Positions 25,308 to 32,746 of a stretch of 34,377 nt of DNA are shown piece after piece. This DNA comes from JAEUNX01 sp034004685 (GTDB taxonomy: Bacteria > Pseudomonadota > Gammaproteobacteria > Burkholderiales > Rhodocyclaceae). The notes under the pieces are model-generated. The model was not told the origin of the DNA. It saw only the letters and a list, made by a program, of their open reading frames with translations, and did not search any database. Position 1 is the stretch's first letter. The number at the start of each line of letters is the position of its first letter. The DNA lies in the NCBI GenBank assembly GCA_034004685.1, contig JAVEWG010000039.1:1-34377 (forward strand). Direction: 5' to 3'. The position numbers and the translations under genes were made by a program.

Positions 25308-27425
25308 TTACCTACGCCGCCAGATGGTGACCTCCGACAGGGTGTGCTGGAACTTGCGGCGGGTCTCCCGGATGACGAAGGGGAGCTCGGCGGGGCCCTC
25401 CACCAGCTCGAAGTGGGGGGCGAGGCGTTCCTTGAGGCCGTCCAGGGTGCTGCGGCTTTCGCCGTCTTGCTTGAAGCCGCCGATCCATTCCTCCCGCCTG
25501 GTGTATTCCGTCAGCCAGGTATAGGGGGAGGCCAGCACCAGCAGGCCGCCGGGGTGGAGGCGCGCAGGGATCTGGTCGAGGAACTTGCCTGGGCTATAGA
25601 GGCGGTCGATCAGGTTGGCGGCCAGGATCAGATCGAAGCCGGTGAACAGGGGCTTGAGGTTGCAGGCGTCCCCTTGCCAGAAGCTCACCCTGCCGGCGGT
25701 TTCGGCCAGGCCCAGGTCCGTCAGCCGGCGCTCCCGGTAGAACACCAGTTCCCCTTCGTCCGGGAAGGTGTAGCGCAGGCTGCCCTGTTCCTGGAGCTTG
25801 ACCCCGGCCTGGATGAAGCGGGCGGAGAAGTCGATGCCCGTCACCTGGTCGAAGTGGCGGGCCAGTTCGAAGCTGGCCCGGCCGGTGGCGCAGCCCAGGT
25901 CCAGGGCGTGGCGGGGCGGGCGCCGGGCGTGGCGCTGGAAGGCGGTCACCGCCAACTCCGCCAGGGCCTTGGGGAAGTTGGGGACGCCGAAGTGGTCTTC
26001 GCCGTAGTGGAACTCGGCGTACTGGGCGAGCAGGGCATCGCTTTCATACACCGATGAAATCGGCCGGGCTGGCGCCGGGGCCACCACGTAGCGCAGGCCG
26101 GCGTGCTGGAAGAAATGGCGGCGGAAGGCGTAGCGGGCGGCGGCGCGGGATTCGTTGCCGGTGGCGATCCAGCTACCCCCCTTGATGAGGTTGTGGCGGT
26201 CGTCGAAGGTGGGGGTGGTGAAGTCGTCGTAGAGGGGATGGACCCGGAAGCCGTCGAAGGGGTAGGTGGGGGTCTCGGTCCATTGCCAGACATTGCCCAC
26301 CACGTCGAAGAGTTCGCCGTGGGGGTGGCGGTCCACCGGGCAGGGGGAGGCCCCGTGGTCCAGGTGGAGATTGGCCCGGGCGGGGGCGTCGGCGGGAACA
26401 TCCGCCAGGCCGCAGTGGGCGTAGAGGCGTTGCCATTCGTCTTCCGTGGGCAGGCGCACCGGCTGGCCGGTGTGGCGGGCCTTCCAGTTACAGAACGCCT
26501 TGGCCTCGTGGTAGTTCACCTCCACCGGCCAGTTCCAGGGCATGGGGATTTCCTCGGTCATCAGGCGCAGTTTCCAGCCCTGGCCCGCCGGCACCCAGAA
26601 ACTGGGGTGTTCGGCCCGGGCGAAGTCGCGCCAGCCCAGGCCTTCTTCCTGCCACAGGGTGGGGTCGGCATAGCCGCCGGCGGCCACGAATTCGAGGAAT
26701 TCGCCGTTGCTCACCAGGTATTGGCTGGCCTGGAAGGCGGGCAGGTCGGCGCCGTGATGGCCGTATTCGTTGTCCCAACCGTAAATCGGCTCGTGGAAGG
26801 GCCGGCCCAATTCCACCCGGCCGGCGGGAATGGCCACCAGGCGGTTGGCCGGGGCCGGGCCCCAGTCCCGGCAGGGCGGCCACTCCGGCCGGGGCCGGAC
26901 GTGTTCCAGGGCGTGCTGGCGGATCAGCACCGAGGAGGTTTCCAGGTGGATGCGCTCGTGCTCGATGCCCATCAGCACCGCCCAGAAGGGGTCGTCCCAG
27001 CCCACCGGCAGCTTGAGGGGCGCCTGGGCGATGACCCCTTCGATCACCCCCCGGGCCCGGCGGCGGTAGGCCCACACCGCGTCCACCGCGGGCCAGTCGT
27101 AGTGGGTGTCGTTGAGGTCATCCCAGCCCATCTCGTCCACCCCCACGGCGAACATGGATTCCAGGCGGGGATCGAGACGGGCGTCCACCAGGCCAGCGAG
27201 CAGGAACTTGTTGATGAAGAAGGTGGCGGTGTGGCCCAGATAAAAGATCAGGGGATGGCGCAGGGGGATGGGCTTCTTGTAGTAGGCCCCGTCCCCCGCC
27301 AGGGTGGCGAAAAGGGATTCGTAGCGATCCCAGGTGGCCTGGAAGTAGGCCAGGATTTCGGCCCGCTTGGCCGCGGGATCGGGGCCGTCGAGGAGCGGGG
27401 TGCGGGGAAAAAGGGAGGTGTGCAC
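25308..27425 (-). CDS. ovoA: 5-histidylcysteine sulfoxide synthase with fused methyltransferase (OvoA)
   Basis: A nonheme-iron enzyme that joins cysteine to histidine in ovothiol synthesis; the fused C-terminal domain is the presumed N-methyltransferase. At 705 residues the order is complete: DinB_2-like helical domain (about 20-170) with the iron-binding HX3HXE motif (HERIHLE, His156, His160, Glu162), an FGE-sulfatase fold (about 200-450, with YLVSNGEFLEF, RLPTEDEWQRL, GNVWQWTETP and LIKGGSWI), and a SAM methyltransferase (about 475-705, with ALDLGCATGRASFELARHF). The frame opens at a TTG at 27476, but a GTG at 27425 has GGAG five bases upstream and is preferred. The C-S lyase OvoB, needed for the next step, is not in the window. 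Divergent from ybaL. Confidence 0.9.
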   Translation of the reverse strand: MHTSLFPRTPLLDGPDPAAKRAEILAYFQATWDRYESLFATLAGDGAYYKKPIPLRHPLIFYLGHTATFFINKFLLAGLVDARLDPRLESMFAVGVDEMGWDDLNDTHYDWPAVDAVWAYRRRARGVIEGVIAQAPLKLPVGWDDPFWAVLMGIEHERIHLETSSVLIRQHALEHVRPRPEWPPCRDWGPAPANRLVAIPAGRVELGRPFHEPIYGWDNEYGHHGADLPAFQASQYLVSNGEFLEFVAAGGYADPTLWQEEGLGWRDFARAEHPSFWVPAGQGWKLRLMTEEIPMPWNWPVEVNYHEAKAFCNWKARHTGQPVRLPTEDEWQRLYAHCGLADVPADAPARANLHLDHGASPCPVDRHPHGELFDVVGNVWQWTETPTYPFDGFRVHPLYDDFTTPTFDDRHNLIKGGSWIATGNESRAAARYAFRRHFFQHAGLRYVVAPAPARPISSVYESDALLAQYAEFHYGEDHFGVPNFPKALAELAVTAFQRHARRPPRHALDLGCATGRASFELARHFDQVTGIDFSARFIQAGVKLQEQGSLRYTFPDEGELVFYRERRLTDLGLAETAGRVSFWQGDACNLKPLFTGFDLILAANLIDRLYSPGKFLDQIPARLHPGGLLVLASPYTWLTEYTRREEWIGGFKQDGESRSTLDGLKERLAPHFELVEGPAELPFVIRETRRKFQHTLSEVTIWRRR

Positions 27426-27727
27426 GAGGACTCCGGGCGGGGTCGGGAAGGGAACACTTTGGAACCTTCCGGCCAATTGTTCAAGCCGGGCATGCCTCTG
27501 GCTTGAACCTCCCGGGGCCGGCGCCTGTCTGCTCCAGGAGCCTGTCTGCCTTGGGGCTGATCCACCGCGCCGCTGGGAGAGCGTTCCGAATTTGCCGGAT
27601 TTTCCTTACATGGCGCCAAGATGCGCCTCAAGATCGGACAAATCTGCCCGCCCTCTCCCCCTCGGCGCCCGGCGATCGGCCAAGCCGGACAGGCTCCTCG
27701 GATGCAAATTCTCGACACGGAGCCTGA
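27426..27727. promoter_or_regulatory. ovoA / ybaL divergent intergenic region with repeats
   Basis: No gene is seen in this 302-base stretch, which must hold the promoters of both neighbours. Visible structures: an inverted repeat TTCAAGCC-N12-GGCTTGAA (27480-27507); a direct repeat GCCTGTCTGC at about 27524 and 27540; and an 11-base long-range inverted repeat AGGAGCCTGTC (27536-27546) / GACAGGCTCCT (27688-27698). The ybaL ATG has GGAG 5 bases upstream. I could not assign convincing -35/-10 elements. Confidence 0.45.
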
Positions 27728-29416
27728 ATGCCCCACGATATTTCCCTGATTTCCACCATCGCCGCCGGCCTGGGGCTGGCCCTGATCCTGGGCTACGGGG
27801 CGGTGCGCCTGGGCTTGCCGGCCCTGGTGGGCTACCTGCTGGCGGGGATCGCCATCGGTCCGGCCACGCCCGGCTTCGTGGCGGACGTGGCCCTGGCGGG
27901 GCAGTTGGCGGAGATCGGGGTGATGCTGTTGATGTTCGGGGTGGGGCTGCATTTCTCCCTGGCGGATCTGCTGGCGGTGCGGCGCATCGCCCTGCCCGGG
28001 GCGGTGGTCCAGATCGGGGTGGCGACCCTGCTGGGGATGGGGGCGGCCAGCCTGTGGGGCTGGAGCCTGGCGGCGGCCCTGATCTTCGGCCTGGCCCTGT
28101 CGGTCGCCAGCACCGTGGTGCTGTTGCGGGCCCTGGAGAGTCAGGGGGCGGTGGAGTCGGAGAATGGACGCATCGCAGTGGGCTGGCTGGTGGTGGAAGA
28201 CCTGGTGATGGTGCTGGTGCTGGTACTCCTGCCGCCCCTGGCGGGGGTGCTGTCCGGCAGCGCAGCGGGCGACGGCGAGGTGTGGCGGGCCCTGGCCATG
28301 ACCCTGGGACAGGTGGCGGCCTTCGTGGTGCTGATGCTGGTGGGCGGGCGCAAGTTCTTCCCCCATCTGCTGTGGATGGTGGCCCGCACCGGCTCCCGGG
28401 AGCTATTCACCCTGTGCGTGGTGGCCGCCGCCCTGGGGATCGCCTTCGGCGCCGCCAAGCTGTTCGGGGTGTCCTTCGCCCTGGGGGCTTTCTTCGCTGG
28501 CATGGTGCTGCGGGAGTCGGACCTCAGCTACCGGGCGGCCCACGAAACCCTGCCCCTGCGGGACGCCTTCGCGGTGCTGTTCTTTGTTTCGGTGGGGATG
28601 CTCTTTGATCCCGCCATCTTGCTGGCGGAGCCCCTGCGGGTGCTCACGGTGGTGGCCATCATCCTGGTGGGCAAATCCATCGCCGCCGCTGTCCTGGTAC
28701 TGGCCTTCCGCTATCCCCTCAATACGGCCCTGACCGTGGCGGCGAGCCTGGCCCAGATCGGTGAATTTTCCTTCATCCTGGCGGGCCTGGGGGTGGCCCT
28801 GGGGGTGCTGCCGGTGGAGGGACAGAGCCTCATCCTGGCTGGCGCCCTGATTTCCATCGCCTGCAATCCCGTGGTGTTCCGGGCCATCGCCCCCCTCCAG
28901 GCGGCCCTCGCCGCCCGGGGCGGCCAGGCTGCCTGGCTGGCCCGGCGGCAAGATCCCCTGGCGGAGTTGCCGGCCAGCACCGATTCGCGCTACCTGGCGG
29001 GCCAGGTGGTGCTGGTGGGCCAAGGCCGGCTGGGGGCGCGGGTCGCTCAGGCCCTGACCGGTGCCGGCTTGCCCTTCGTGGTGGCGGAGCAGGACCGGGA
29101 AAAGGTGGAAAAGCTGCGGGCCCGGGGCCTGGCGGCGGTGTGCGGCGACGCGGCCCTGCCGGCGGTGCTGATCCAGGCTCACATTGCCCGGGCCGCCCTG
29201 CTGGTGATCACCGTGCCGGACCCCGTGGCCGTCCGCCCCATGGTGGAAGCCGCCCGTGCCCTCAATCCGGAGGTCAAGGTACTGGCCCGGGCCCTGGGCA
29301 GCCAGGAGGCCGGCGCCCTGGGGGGCCTGGGGGTCGAGCGGGTGTTCGTGGCGGAGGAGGAGCTGGCCGGGGCGGTGATCCGCCAGATTCTGGCGGAGAT
29401 GATGGTCCGGCCTTAG
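27728..29416 (+). CDS. ybaL: YbaL/Kef-type cation:proton antiporter with RCK (TrkA-N) domain
   Basis: A 562-residue inner-membrane CPA2-family transporter. Residues 1-390 form about 12-13 hydrophobic helices with the conserved start GYLLAGIAIGPATPGFV and the ion-site helix segment SVASTVVLLRALE; GWLVVEDLVMVLVLVLLP carries the acidic pair typical of CPA2 exchangers. From about residue 427 a cytosolic TrkA-N domain begins with a Rossmann GQGRLG motif (QVVLVGQGRLGARVAQALTG), which binds nucleotide and gates transport. Family members expel K+ or Na+ in exchange for H+ under pH or electrophile stress. Gating of Kef systems by thiol metabolites makes the ovoA neighbourhood suggestive, but this is inference. 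Confidence 0.9.
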   Translation: MPHDISLISTIAAGLGLALILGYGAVRLGLPALVGYLLAGIAIGPATPGFVADVALAGQLAEIGVMLLMFGVGLHFSLADLLAVRRIALPGAVVQIGVATLLGMGAASLWGWSLAAALIFGLALSVASTVVLLRALESQGAVESENGRIAVGWLVVEDLVMVLVLVLLPPLAGVLSGSAAGDGEVWRALAMTLGQVAAFVVLMLVGGRKFFPHLLWMVARTGSRELFTLCVVAAALGIAFGAAKLFGVSFALGAFFAGMVLRESDLSYRAAHETLPLRDAFAVLFFVSVGMLFDPAILLAEPLRVLTVVAIILVGKSIAAAVLVLAFRYPLNTALTVAASLAQIGEFSFILAGLGVALGVLPVEGQSLILAGALISIACNPVVFRAIAPLQAALAARGGQAAWLARRQDPLAELPASTDSRYLAGQVVLVGQGRLGARVAQALTGAGLPFVVAEQDREKVEKLRARGLAAVCGDAALPAVLIQAHIARAALLVITVPDPVAVRPMVEAARALNPEVKVLARALGSQEAGALGGLGVERVFVAEEELAGAVIRQILAEMMVRP

Positions 29417-29437
29417 GGTGTGCGGGGTGTGCGCCCA

Positions 29438-30178
29438 TCAGCCACGGGGTTCGCTCCGGCGCTCCCAGTCCAGCACCTGCAAACAGGCGGCAATACCGGT
29501 GGCCAGGGCGTCGGCCATGCGGGCCTGGCGGGCCGGGTCGGCCAGCAGCAATTCTTCTTGCCGGTGCTTGATGACCCCGGCTTCCACCAGCACCGCCGGC
29601 TGGCGGGCCAGGCGCAGGACCACCAGATTGTCGTACCAATGAACGGTGTCGGCCTGGTCCGCCCAGGGGCGGTGGCGGGCGTTCTTGTCGGTGGGGGTGA
29701 AGCCTTCCCGCTGGAGCCGCGCCCCCATGGCGGAGGCGCACAGCAGGCTTTCCCGGGGCCAGGGGTTGCGGCCCGAAACGAACAGGGAGTGACCCTGCCA
29801 GCGGTCGTTGTAGTCCAGATCCCGGCCCTGCCACTGCCAGGGCAGCAACTCGTCCTGGCCCACGGAATCATGGTGGATGGACACCAGCAAATCCGCCCCC
29901 TCGGCCTGGACCGGGCGGGCCGCCAGGGATTGGATGCCGCCGTCGGCGTTGATGAGGGTGACCCCCATCCCCCGCCGGGCCAGGTTGTCCGCCAGGGTTC
30001 GGGCCAGGGCCAGATTGAACTCGAATTCGCTGCGGCCCCGGGCGGAGCGGGCGCCGGAGGCGGCCAGGGTATGGCCCACGTCCACCGCCACCCGGGGCGC
30101 GGCGGGCGCCGCCCCGGACCCGCCCGCGATAAGGGCCGCCAGGAGCAGGGCGAGGGGGGCGTGGGGCAGGCAGGGCAT
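29438..30178 (-). CDS. Periplasmic N-acetylmuramoyl-L-alanine amidase (Amidase_3)
   Basis: A zinc amidase that removes stem peptides from the glycan strand. The 246-residue protein has a signal peptide (residues 1-about 26) and a single Amidase_3 domain with the expected zinc ligands: His36 in VAVDVGHTL, Glu in the RSEFEFN segment (51 or 53) and His102 in VSIHHDS. The catalytic Glu is in AVLVEAGVIKH near residue 210. There is no AMIN targeting domain or LysM repeat, unlike AmiC, so it is a minimal amidase. It converges with ybaL 21 bases away and diverges from the cupin gene. Confidence 0.9.
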   Translation of the reverse strand: MPCLPHAPLALLLAALIAGGSGAAPAAPRVAVDVGHTLAASGARSARGRSEFEFNLALARTLADNLARRGMGVTLINADGGIQSLAARPVQAEGADLLVSIHHDSVGQDELLPWQWQGRDLDYNDRWQGHSLFVSGRNPWPRESLLCASAMGARLQREGFTPTDKNARHRPWADQADTVHWYDNLVVLRLARQPAVLVEAGVIKHRQEELLLADPARQARMADALATGIAACLQVLDWERRSEPRG

Positions 30179-30197
30179 GTTCCGCAGTTTAGCGCCG

Positions 30198-30234
30198 GGG
30201 CCGAAATACCGTTAAATTGCGGCTGTTTCGGCCC
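30198..30234. promoter_or_regulatory. Palindrome between the divergent amidase and cupin genes
   Basis: GGGCCGAAA (30198-30206) and TTTCGGCCC (30226-30234) form a perfect 9-base inverted repeat around a 19-base AT-richer spacer (TACCGTTAAATTGCGGCTG). Its position between two divergent start codons suggests a shared operator or an overlapping divergent promoter. Regulator unknown. Confidence 0.4.
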
Positions 30235-30318
30235 GAGCCTGGGGCGTGTTCCCAGCAATCCCGGGGGTCGCGCTCGCGTCCTCCGAATCCAAGGTCAACC
30301 GCCCCTCGAATTCGCGCC

Positions 30319-30675
30319 ATGCCCCTGATCCATTTTTCCGACCCCCCGCCCCCCGCCCAGGAAGACCGCCCCAGCCCGGAGCGGGCCCTCGGAGCGCCGC
30401 CCCGGCGCCTCACCATGGAACGCTACGCCGCCCGCCAGGGGGAGATTTCCATCGGAGACTGGGCCTGCGAGCCGGGCGCCTGGCGGATCCGTTTCCACCC
30501 GGGGCGCCACGAGTTCTTCCAGGTGCTGACCGGGCGCATCCGCATCACCGAAACCGGCGGCCCGGCCCGGGAGATCGGCCCCGGCGAGGCTTGCGTGATT
30601 CCGGCCGGCTTCGAGGGGGTCTTCGAAGTGCTGGAGCCGGTCACCAAGCGCTACGTGATGATCGATGCCCCGTAG
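30319..30675 (+). CDS. Small cupin protein (Cupin_3/DUF861-like)
   Basis: A 118-residue single cupin barrel. The two cupin motifs are visible as WRIRFHPGRHEFFQVLTGRI (about 53-72) and GEACVIPAGFEGVFEV (about 92-107), with WACEPGAWR before them as in the DUF861 group that includes ureidoglycine aminohydrolase-like proteins. Some metal-binding positions of the classic motif are replaced, so enzymatic activity is uncertain. The frame is open further upstream, but the ATG at 30319 gives a normal start. It ends just before the nif regulatory region and is not likely to belong to the nif operon. Confidence 0.8.
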   Translation: MPLIHFSDPPPPAQEDRPSPERALGAPPRRLTMERYAARQGEISIGDWACEPGAWRIRFHPGRHEFFQVLTGRIRITETGGPAREIGPGEACVIPAGFEGVFEVLEPVTKRYVMIDAP

Positions 30676-30699
30676 GGGGTGTGGCCCGCGGCGGCCGAT

Positions 30700-30715
30700 T
30701 GTCGCAAAGCCGACA
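30700..30715 (+). promoter_or_regulatory. NifA upstream activator sequence
   Basis: TGT-N10-ACA (TGTCGCAAAGCCGACA) is an exact match to the NifA enhancer consensus, 45 bases upstream of a -24/-12 promoter on the same strand and so about 75-80 bases before the expected transcription start. The pairing with a sigma54 promoter and nif genes downstream makes chance unlikely. Confidence 0.75.
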
Positions 30716-30760
30716 GCCGGCGGCTGAGTTGTTTTCCTTTGGATTCAGGGTATTGCGAGC

Positions 30761-30776
30761 TGGCCCCGGATTTGCT
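30761..30776 (+). promoter_or_regulatory. Sigma54 (-24/-12) promoter of the nif operon
   Basis: TGGCCCCGGATTTGCT has the invariant GG and GC spaced by 10 bases and fits TGGCACG-N4-TTGC in all but two positions. Transcription should begin near 30788, about 30 bases before the ferredoxin ATG. With the NifA site upstream, expression is predicted only under nitrogen-fixing conditions. Confidence 0.78.
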
Positions 30777-30817
30777 CAGCAATAGGCGTGATCAGCCCTT
30801 CCCTCGCGGAGCCCGCT

Positions 30818-31144
30818 ATGCCCAAGCCCAAGAAGCACGTCCTCGTCTGCGTCCAGTCCCGCCCCGCCGGCCATCCCCGGGGTTCCTGCGGCCAGAAGGG
30901 TTGCGCCGACGTTTATAACGCTTTTCTCAACGAATTCCAGAGCCGCAACCTGTGGGCCCAGTTCGCGCTGACCAACACCGGCTGCCTGGGCCCCTGCGGC
31001 AGCGGCCCCAGCGTGCTGGTATACCCCGAAGGGGTGATGTACGCCGGGGTCAAGGCGGAAGACGTGCCCGCCCTGATCGACGAACACCTGTTGCTGGACC
31101 AACCGGTGGAGCGCCTGCTGGCCCCCGCCGCGGTGTGGGGGTGA
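30818..31144 (+). CDS. Thioredoxin-fold [2Fe-2S] ferredoxin
   Basis: A 108-residue electron carrier of the Shethna/FeSII-like type with a thioredoxin fold. The cluster cysteines are Cys11 in HVLVCVQSR, Cys24 in PRGSCGQKGC and Cys56/Cys60 in TNTGCLGPCGSGP; Cys29 is an extra cysteine. Relatives occur in nif clusters and may donate electrons to, or protect, nitrogenase. First gene after the sigma54/NifA promoter. The ATG at 30818 has GGAG six bases upstream and is preferred over an in-frame ATG 30 bases earlier. It is followed after 3 bases by nifZ. Confidence 0.88.
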   Translation: MPKPKKHVLVCVQSRPAGHPRGSCGQKGCADVYNAFLNEFQSRNLWAQFALTNTGCLGPCGSGPSVLVYPEGVMYAGVKAEDVPALIDEHLLLDQPVERLLAPAAVWG

Positions 31145-31147
31145 ATA

Positions 31148-31429
31148 ATGCGAGAAGAATATGGCGTGGGGGATATCGTCTTTAGCCGGGTGGCCATCGA
31201 GAACGACGGCCACATTCCCGGGGTGGCCCCGGACGCCTTGCTGGCCCGGCCCGGGATGCGGGGGGTGGTGGTGAATTTTGGCCACGCCCAACTGGACGAG
31301 CGGGAAGAAATCTACCTGGTGCGCTTCGAAGACGGGGAAGGCAACCTAGGCCTGCCGGTGGGGGTCCTGCCGGAAGAACTGACCCAGGACGAGGTGGAGG
31401 CCAAGGCCTTGCTGGAGGCCACATCATGA
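31148..31429 (+). CDS. nifZ: Nitrogenase maturation protein NifZ
   Basis: A 93-residue protein of the NifZ family, which assists formation of the second P-cluster in the MoFe protein. The conserved pattern is seen as GDIVFSRVAIENDGHIPGVA, then GMRGVVVNFG and EEIYLVRFEDGEG, ending in a PEELTQDE segment. The length is typical. It begins 3 bases after the ferredoxin stop, with the GGGGGTGA of the ferredoxin 3' end as a ribosome site, and its TGA overlaps the flavodoxin ATG. Confidence 0.87.
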   Translation: MREEYGVGDIVFSRVAIENDGHIPGVAPDALLARPGMRGVVVNFGHAQLDEREEIYLVRFEDGEGNLGLPVGVLPEELTQDEVEAKALLEATS

Positions 31430-31986
31430 GCCGGATCGGGATCTTTTTTGGCACGGACACCGGCCGCACCCGGCGGGTGGCCAAGGATCTGGCCAAGCGC
31501 CTGGGGGATGGGGCTGCGGCCCCGGTGAATATCAGCAAGGCGGCGCCCCAGGACCTGCTGGCGTTCGACGCCCTGATCCTGGGCACCCCCACCCTGGGGG
31601 AAGGGGCCGTACCGGGGCTGGACACGGGCTGCTCCACCGAGAGCTGGCTGGAGTTCCTGCCCAAGGCCGCTAACCTGGACCTTACCGGCAAGGTGGTGGC
31701 CCTCTTTGGTCTGGGGGACCAGGACAAATACGGCGAGCACTTCGTCAGCGCCCTGAAACCCCTCCACGACTGGGCCATCGAGCGGGGCGCCCGGGTGGTG
31801 GGCTACTGGAGCACCGAGGGTTACGACTTCATCGAGTCCGAAGCGGTGGTGGAAGGCCATTTCCTGGGCCTGGCCCTGGACCAGCACAACCAGGCCGCCG
31901 ACACCGAAGCCCGCCTGACCGCCTGGCTGGAACAGATCACCCCGGCGCTGGCCGCCGGCGTGGTGGCCGCCCGAGGGGCATCATGA
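31426..31986 (+). CDS. nifF: Long-chain flavodoxin, nif-associated (NifF-like)
   Basis: A 186-residue FMN protein that can deliver electrons to dinitrogenase reductase. The phosphate-binding loop GTDTGRTRRVAK (about 9-20) opens the fold, the FMN-flanking segment TPTLGEGAVPGLDTGCSTES follows at about 54-73, and FGLGDQDKYGEHF (about 94-106) is the conserved second FMN loop. The 20-residue loop of long-chain flavodoxins is present. Coupled by ATGA to nifZ before it and to the small gene after it, so it should be made with the nif operon. The symbol is assigned from context plus family. Confidence 0.87.
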   Translation: MSRIGIFFGTDTGRTRRVAKDLAKRLGDGAAAPVNISKAAPQDLLAFDALILGTPTLGEGAVPGLDTGCSTESWLEFLPKAANLDLTGKVVALFGLGDQDKYGEHFVSALKPLHDWAIERGARVVGYWSTEGYDFIESEAVVEGHFLGLALDQHNQAADTEARLTAWLEQITPALAAGVVAARGAS

Positions 31987-32306
31987 ATCCCTGGTCGGTG
32001 GCCAAGGACCGGCGCATCAAGCGCCTGCTCATTGATCTCCAGGCGGCCCTGGGCCCGGGGGCAGTGGAACTCCTGCCCAGCCGGCTGGACGTGGACGAGG
32101 CGGTGACCCTGTGCCGCCCCGGGGAACCCGCCCTGGCGGCCTTCGTCTTCGTCTATGGTCAGGCGGAAGGCCGCTACGGGGTGCATCTGTCCTACCCCCA
32201 CCCGGACCCGGCGGTGGCCGAAGGCGGTGAAGACCTCACCCTGGCCCGCCTGGTGGAGCTGCTGGCGATCCATTTCGACGGCGTAACGGTCCTGGCCGAA
32301 TCCTGA
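31983..32306 (+). CDS. Unrecognised 107-residue protein at the end of the nif operon
   Basis: Its ATG overlaps the flavodoxin stop (ATGA), so it is translationally coupled within the NifA/sigma54 operon. The sequence is soluble, acidic and without a signal peptide. It begins with a basic stretch (VAKDRRIKRLLIDLQAALGP) and continues with alternating beta and helical segments (ALAAFVFVYGQAEGRYGVHL, then LARLVELLAIHFDGVTVL). A single cysteine at about residue 44 gives no metal motif. I do not recognise the family. High GC and codon use match the preceding genes, so it is native. A role with flavodoxin or nitrogenase is inferred only from position. Confidence 0.75.
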   Translation: MNPWSVAKDRRIKRLLIDLQAALGPGAVELLPSRLDVDEAVTLCRPGEPALAAFVFVYGQAEGRYGVHLSYPHPDPAVAEGGEDLTLARLVELLAIHFDGVTVLAES

Positions 32307-32725
32307 AGGGCGCAGCGGACCGCGGGACGCTGATCCAGGGCCTTCCCAAAGGTCTTGACCCCCCAATCAGCGCCATCCCCATGATGGCCCTTTGCCCGCG
32401 CCGGTCCTGGCGGCCCTCAAAACCGGCCCGGAGTTGCCGGCCCCCGGGCAAGGGCAGCCACCCCAAGGCCTGCCAGGGTCTGCCCCCTTTCAGTTTGTCG
32501 CGCCCACCGCCCACAAGGCTTGCCGCATAACATGCATGCGGTGTCTAATTCAAATATTCTATGTCTTTAGAGTATGCCGTTGGTGCATGCACGCTAAAAC
32601 ACATATTCGTCCAATCAATCCGAACGACAAATCATGTGAATTCACATAGAAGCCAGGCGCACGGAGAACCATGTTATCCGTCAAATGAATATCCGTTATG
32701 CTGCACTGAGTGCAGTTAACTTTAC
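32307..32725. other. Non-coding transition from nif operon to cassette array
   Basis: No convincing gene. The first 200 bases are GC-rich and contain C-rich, weakly self-complementary runs but no clear terminator. Near 32500 composition changes sharply to AT-rich. In the second part are inverted repeats CCGCAT-N7-ATGCGG (32523-32541) and the palindrome GTGCATGCAC (32583-32592). No integrase gene is present. The AT-rich part may be a degenerate or gene-less cassette. Confidence 0.5.
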
Positions 32726-32732
32726 GTTAGGC
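32668..32732 (+). other. Integron recombination core, degenerate attC or attI-like site
   Basis: GTTAGGC (32726-32732) matches the R' core GTTRRRY and is preceded by TTAACTTTAC and a hairpin CTGCAC-TGA-GTGCAG, with partial complementarity further left (CGTCAAA, GTTA). A clean R'' core (RYYYAAC) is not found, so the left end is approximate and the site is either a degenerate attC or an attI-like junction. It lies 14 bases before the first cassette gene. Confidence 0.5.
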
Positions 32733-32746
32733 TTTTCGCAAACACC

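Noticed and set aside
26103..27506. A 467-residue open frame on the plus strand
   Set aside because: It is antisense to ovoA, which has all its catalytic motifs; the plus frame shows only Gly/Val/His-rich filler.
32307..32725. An integron integrase gene upstream of the cassettes
   Set aside because: Neither strand carries a tyrosine-recombinase-like frame here; only short non-coding palindromes are seen.
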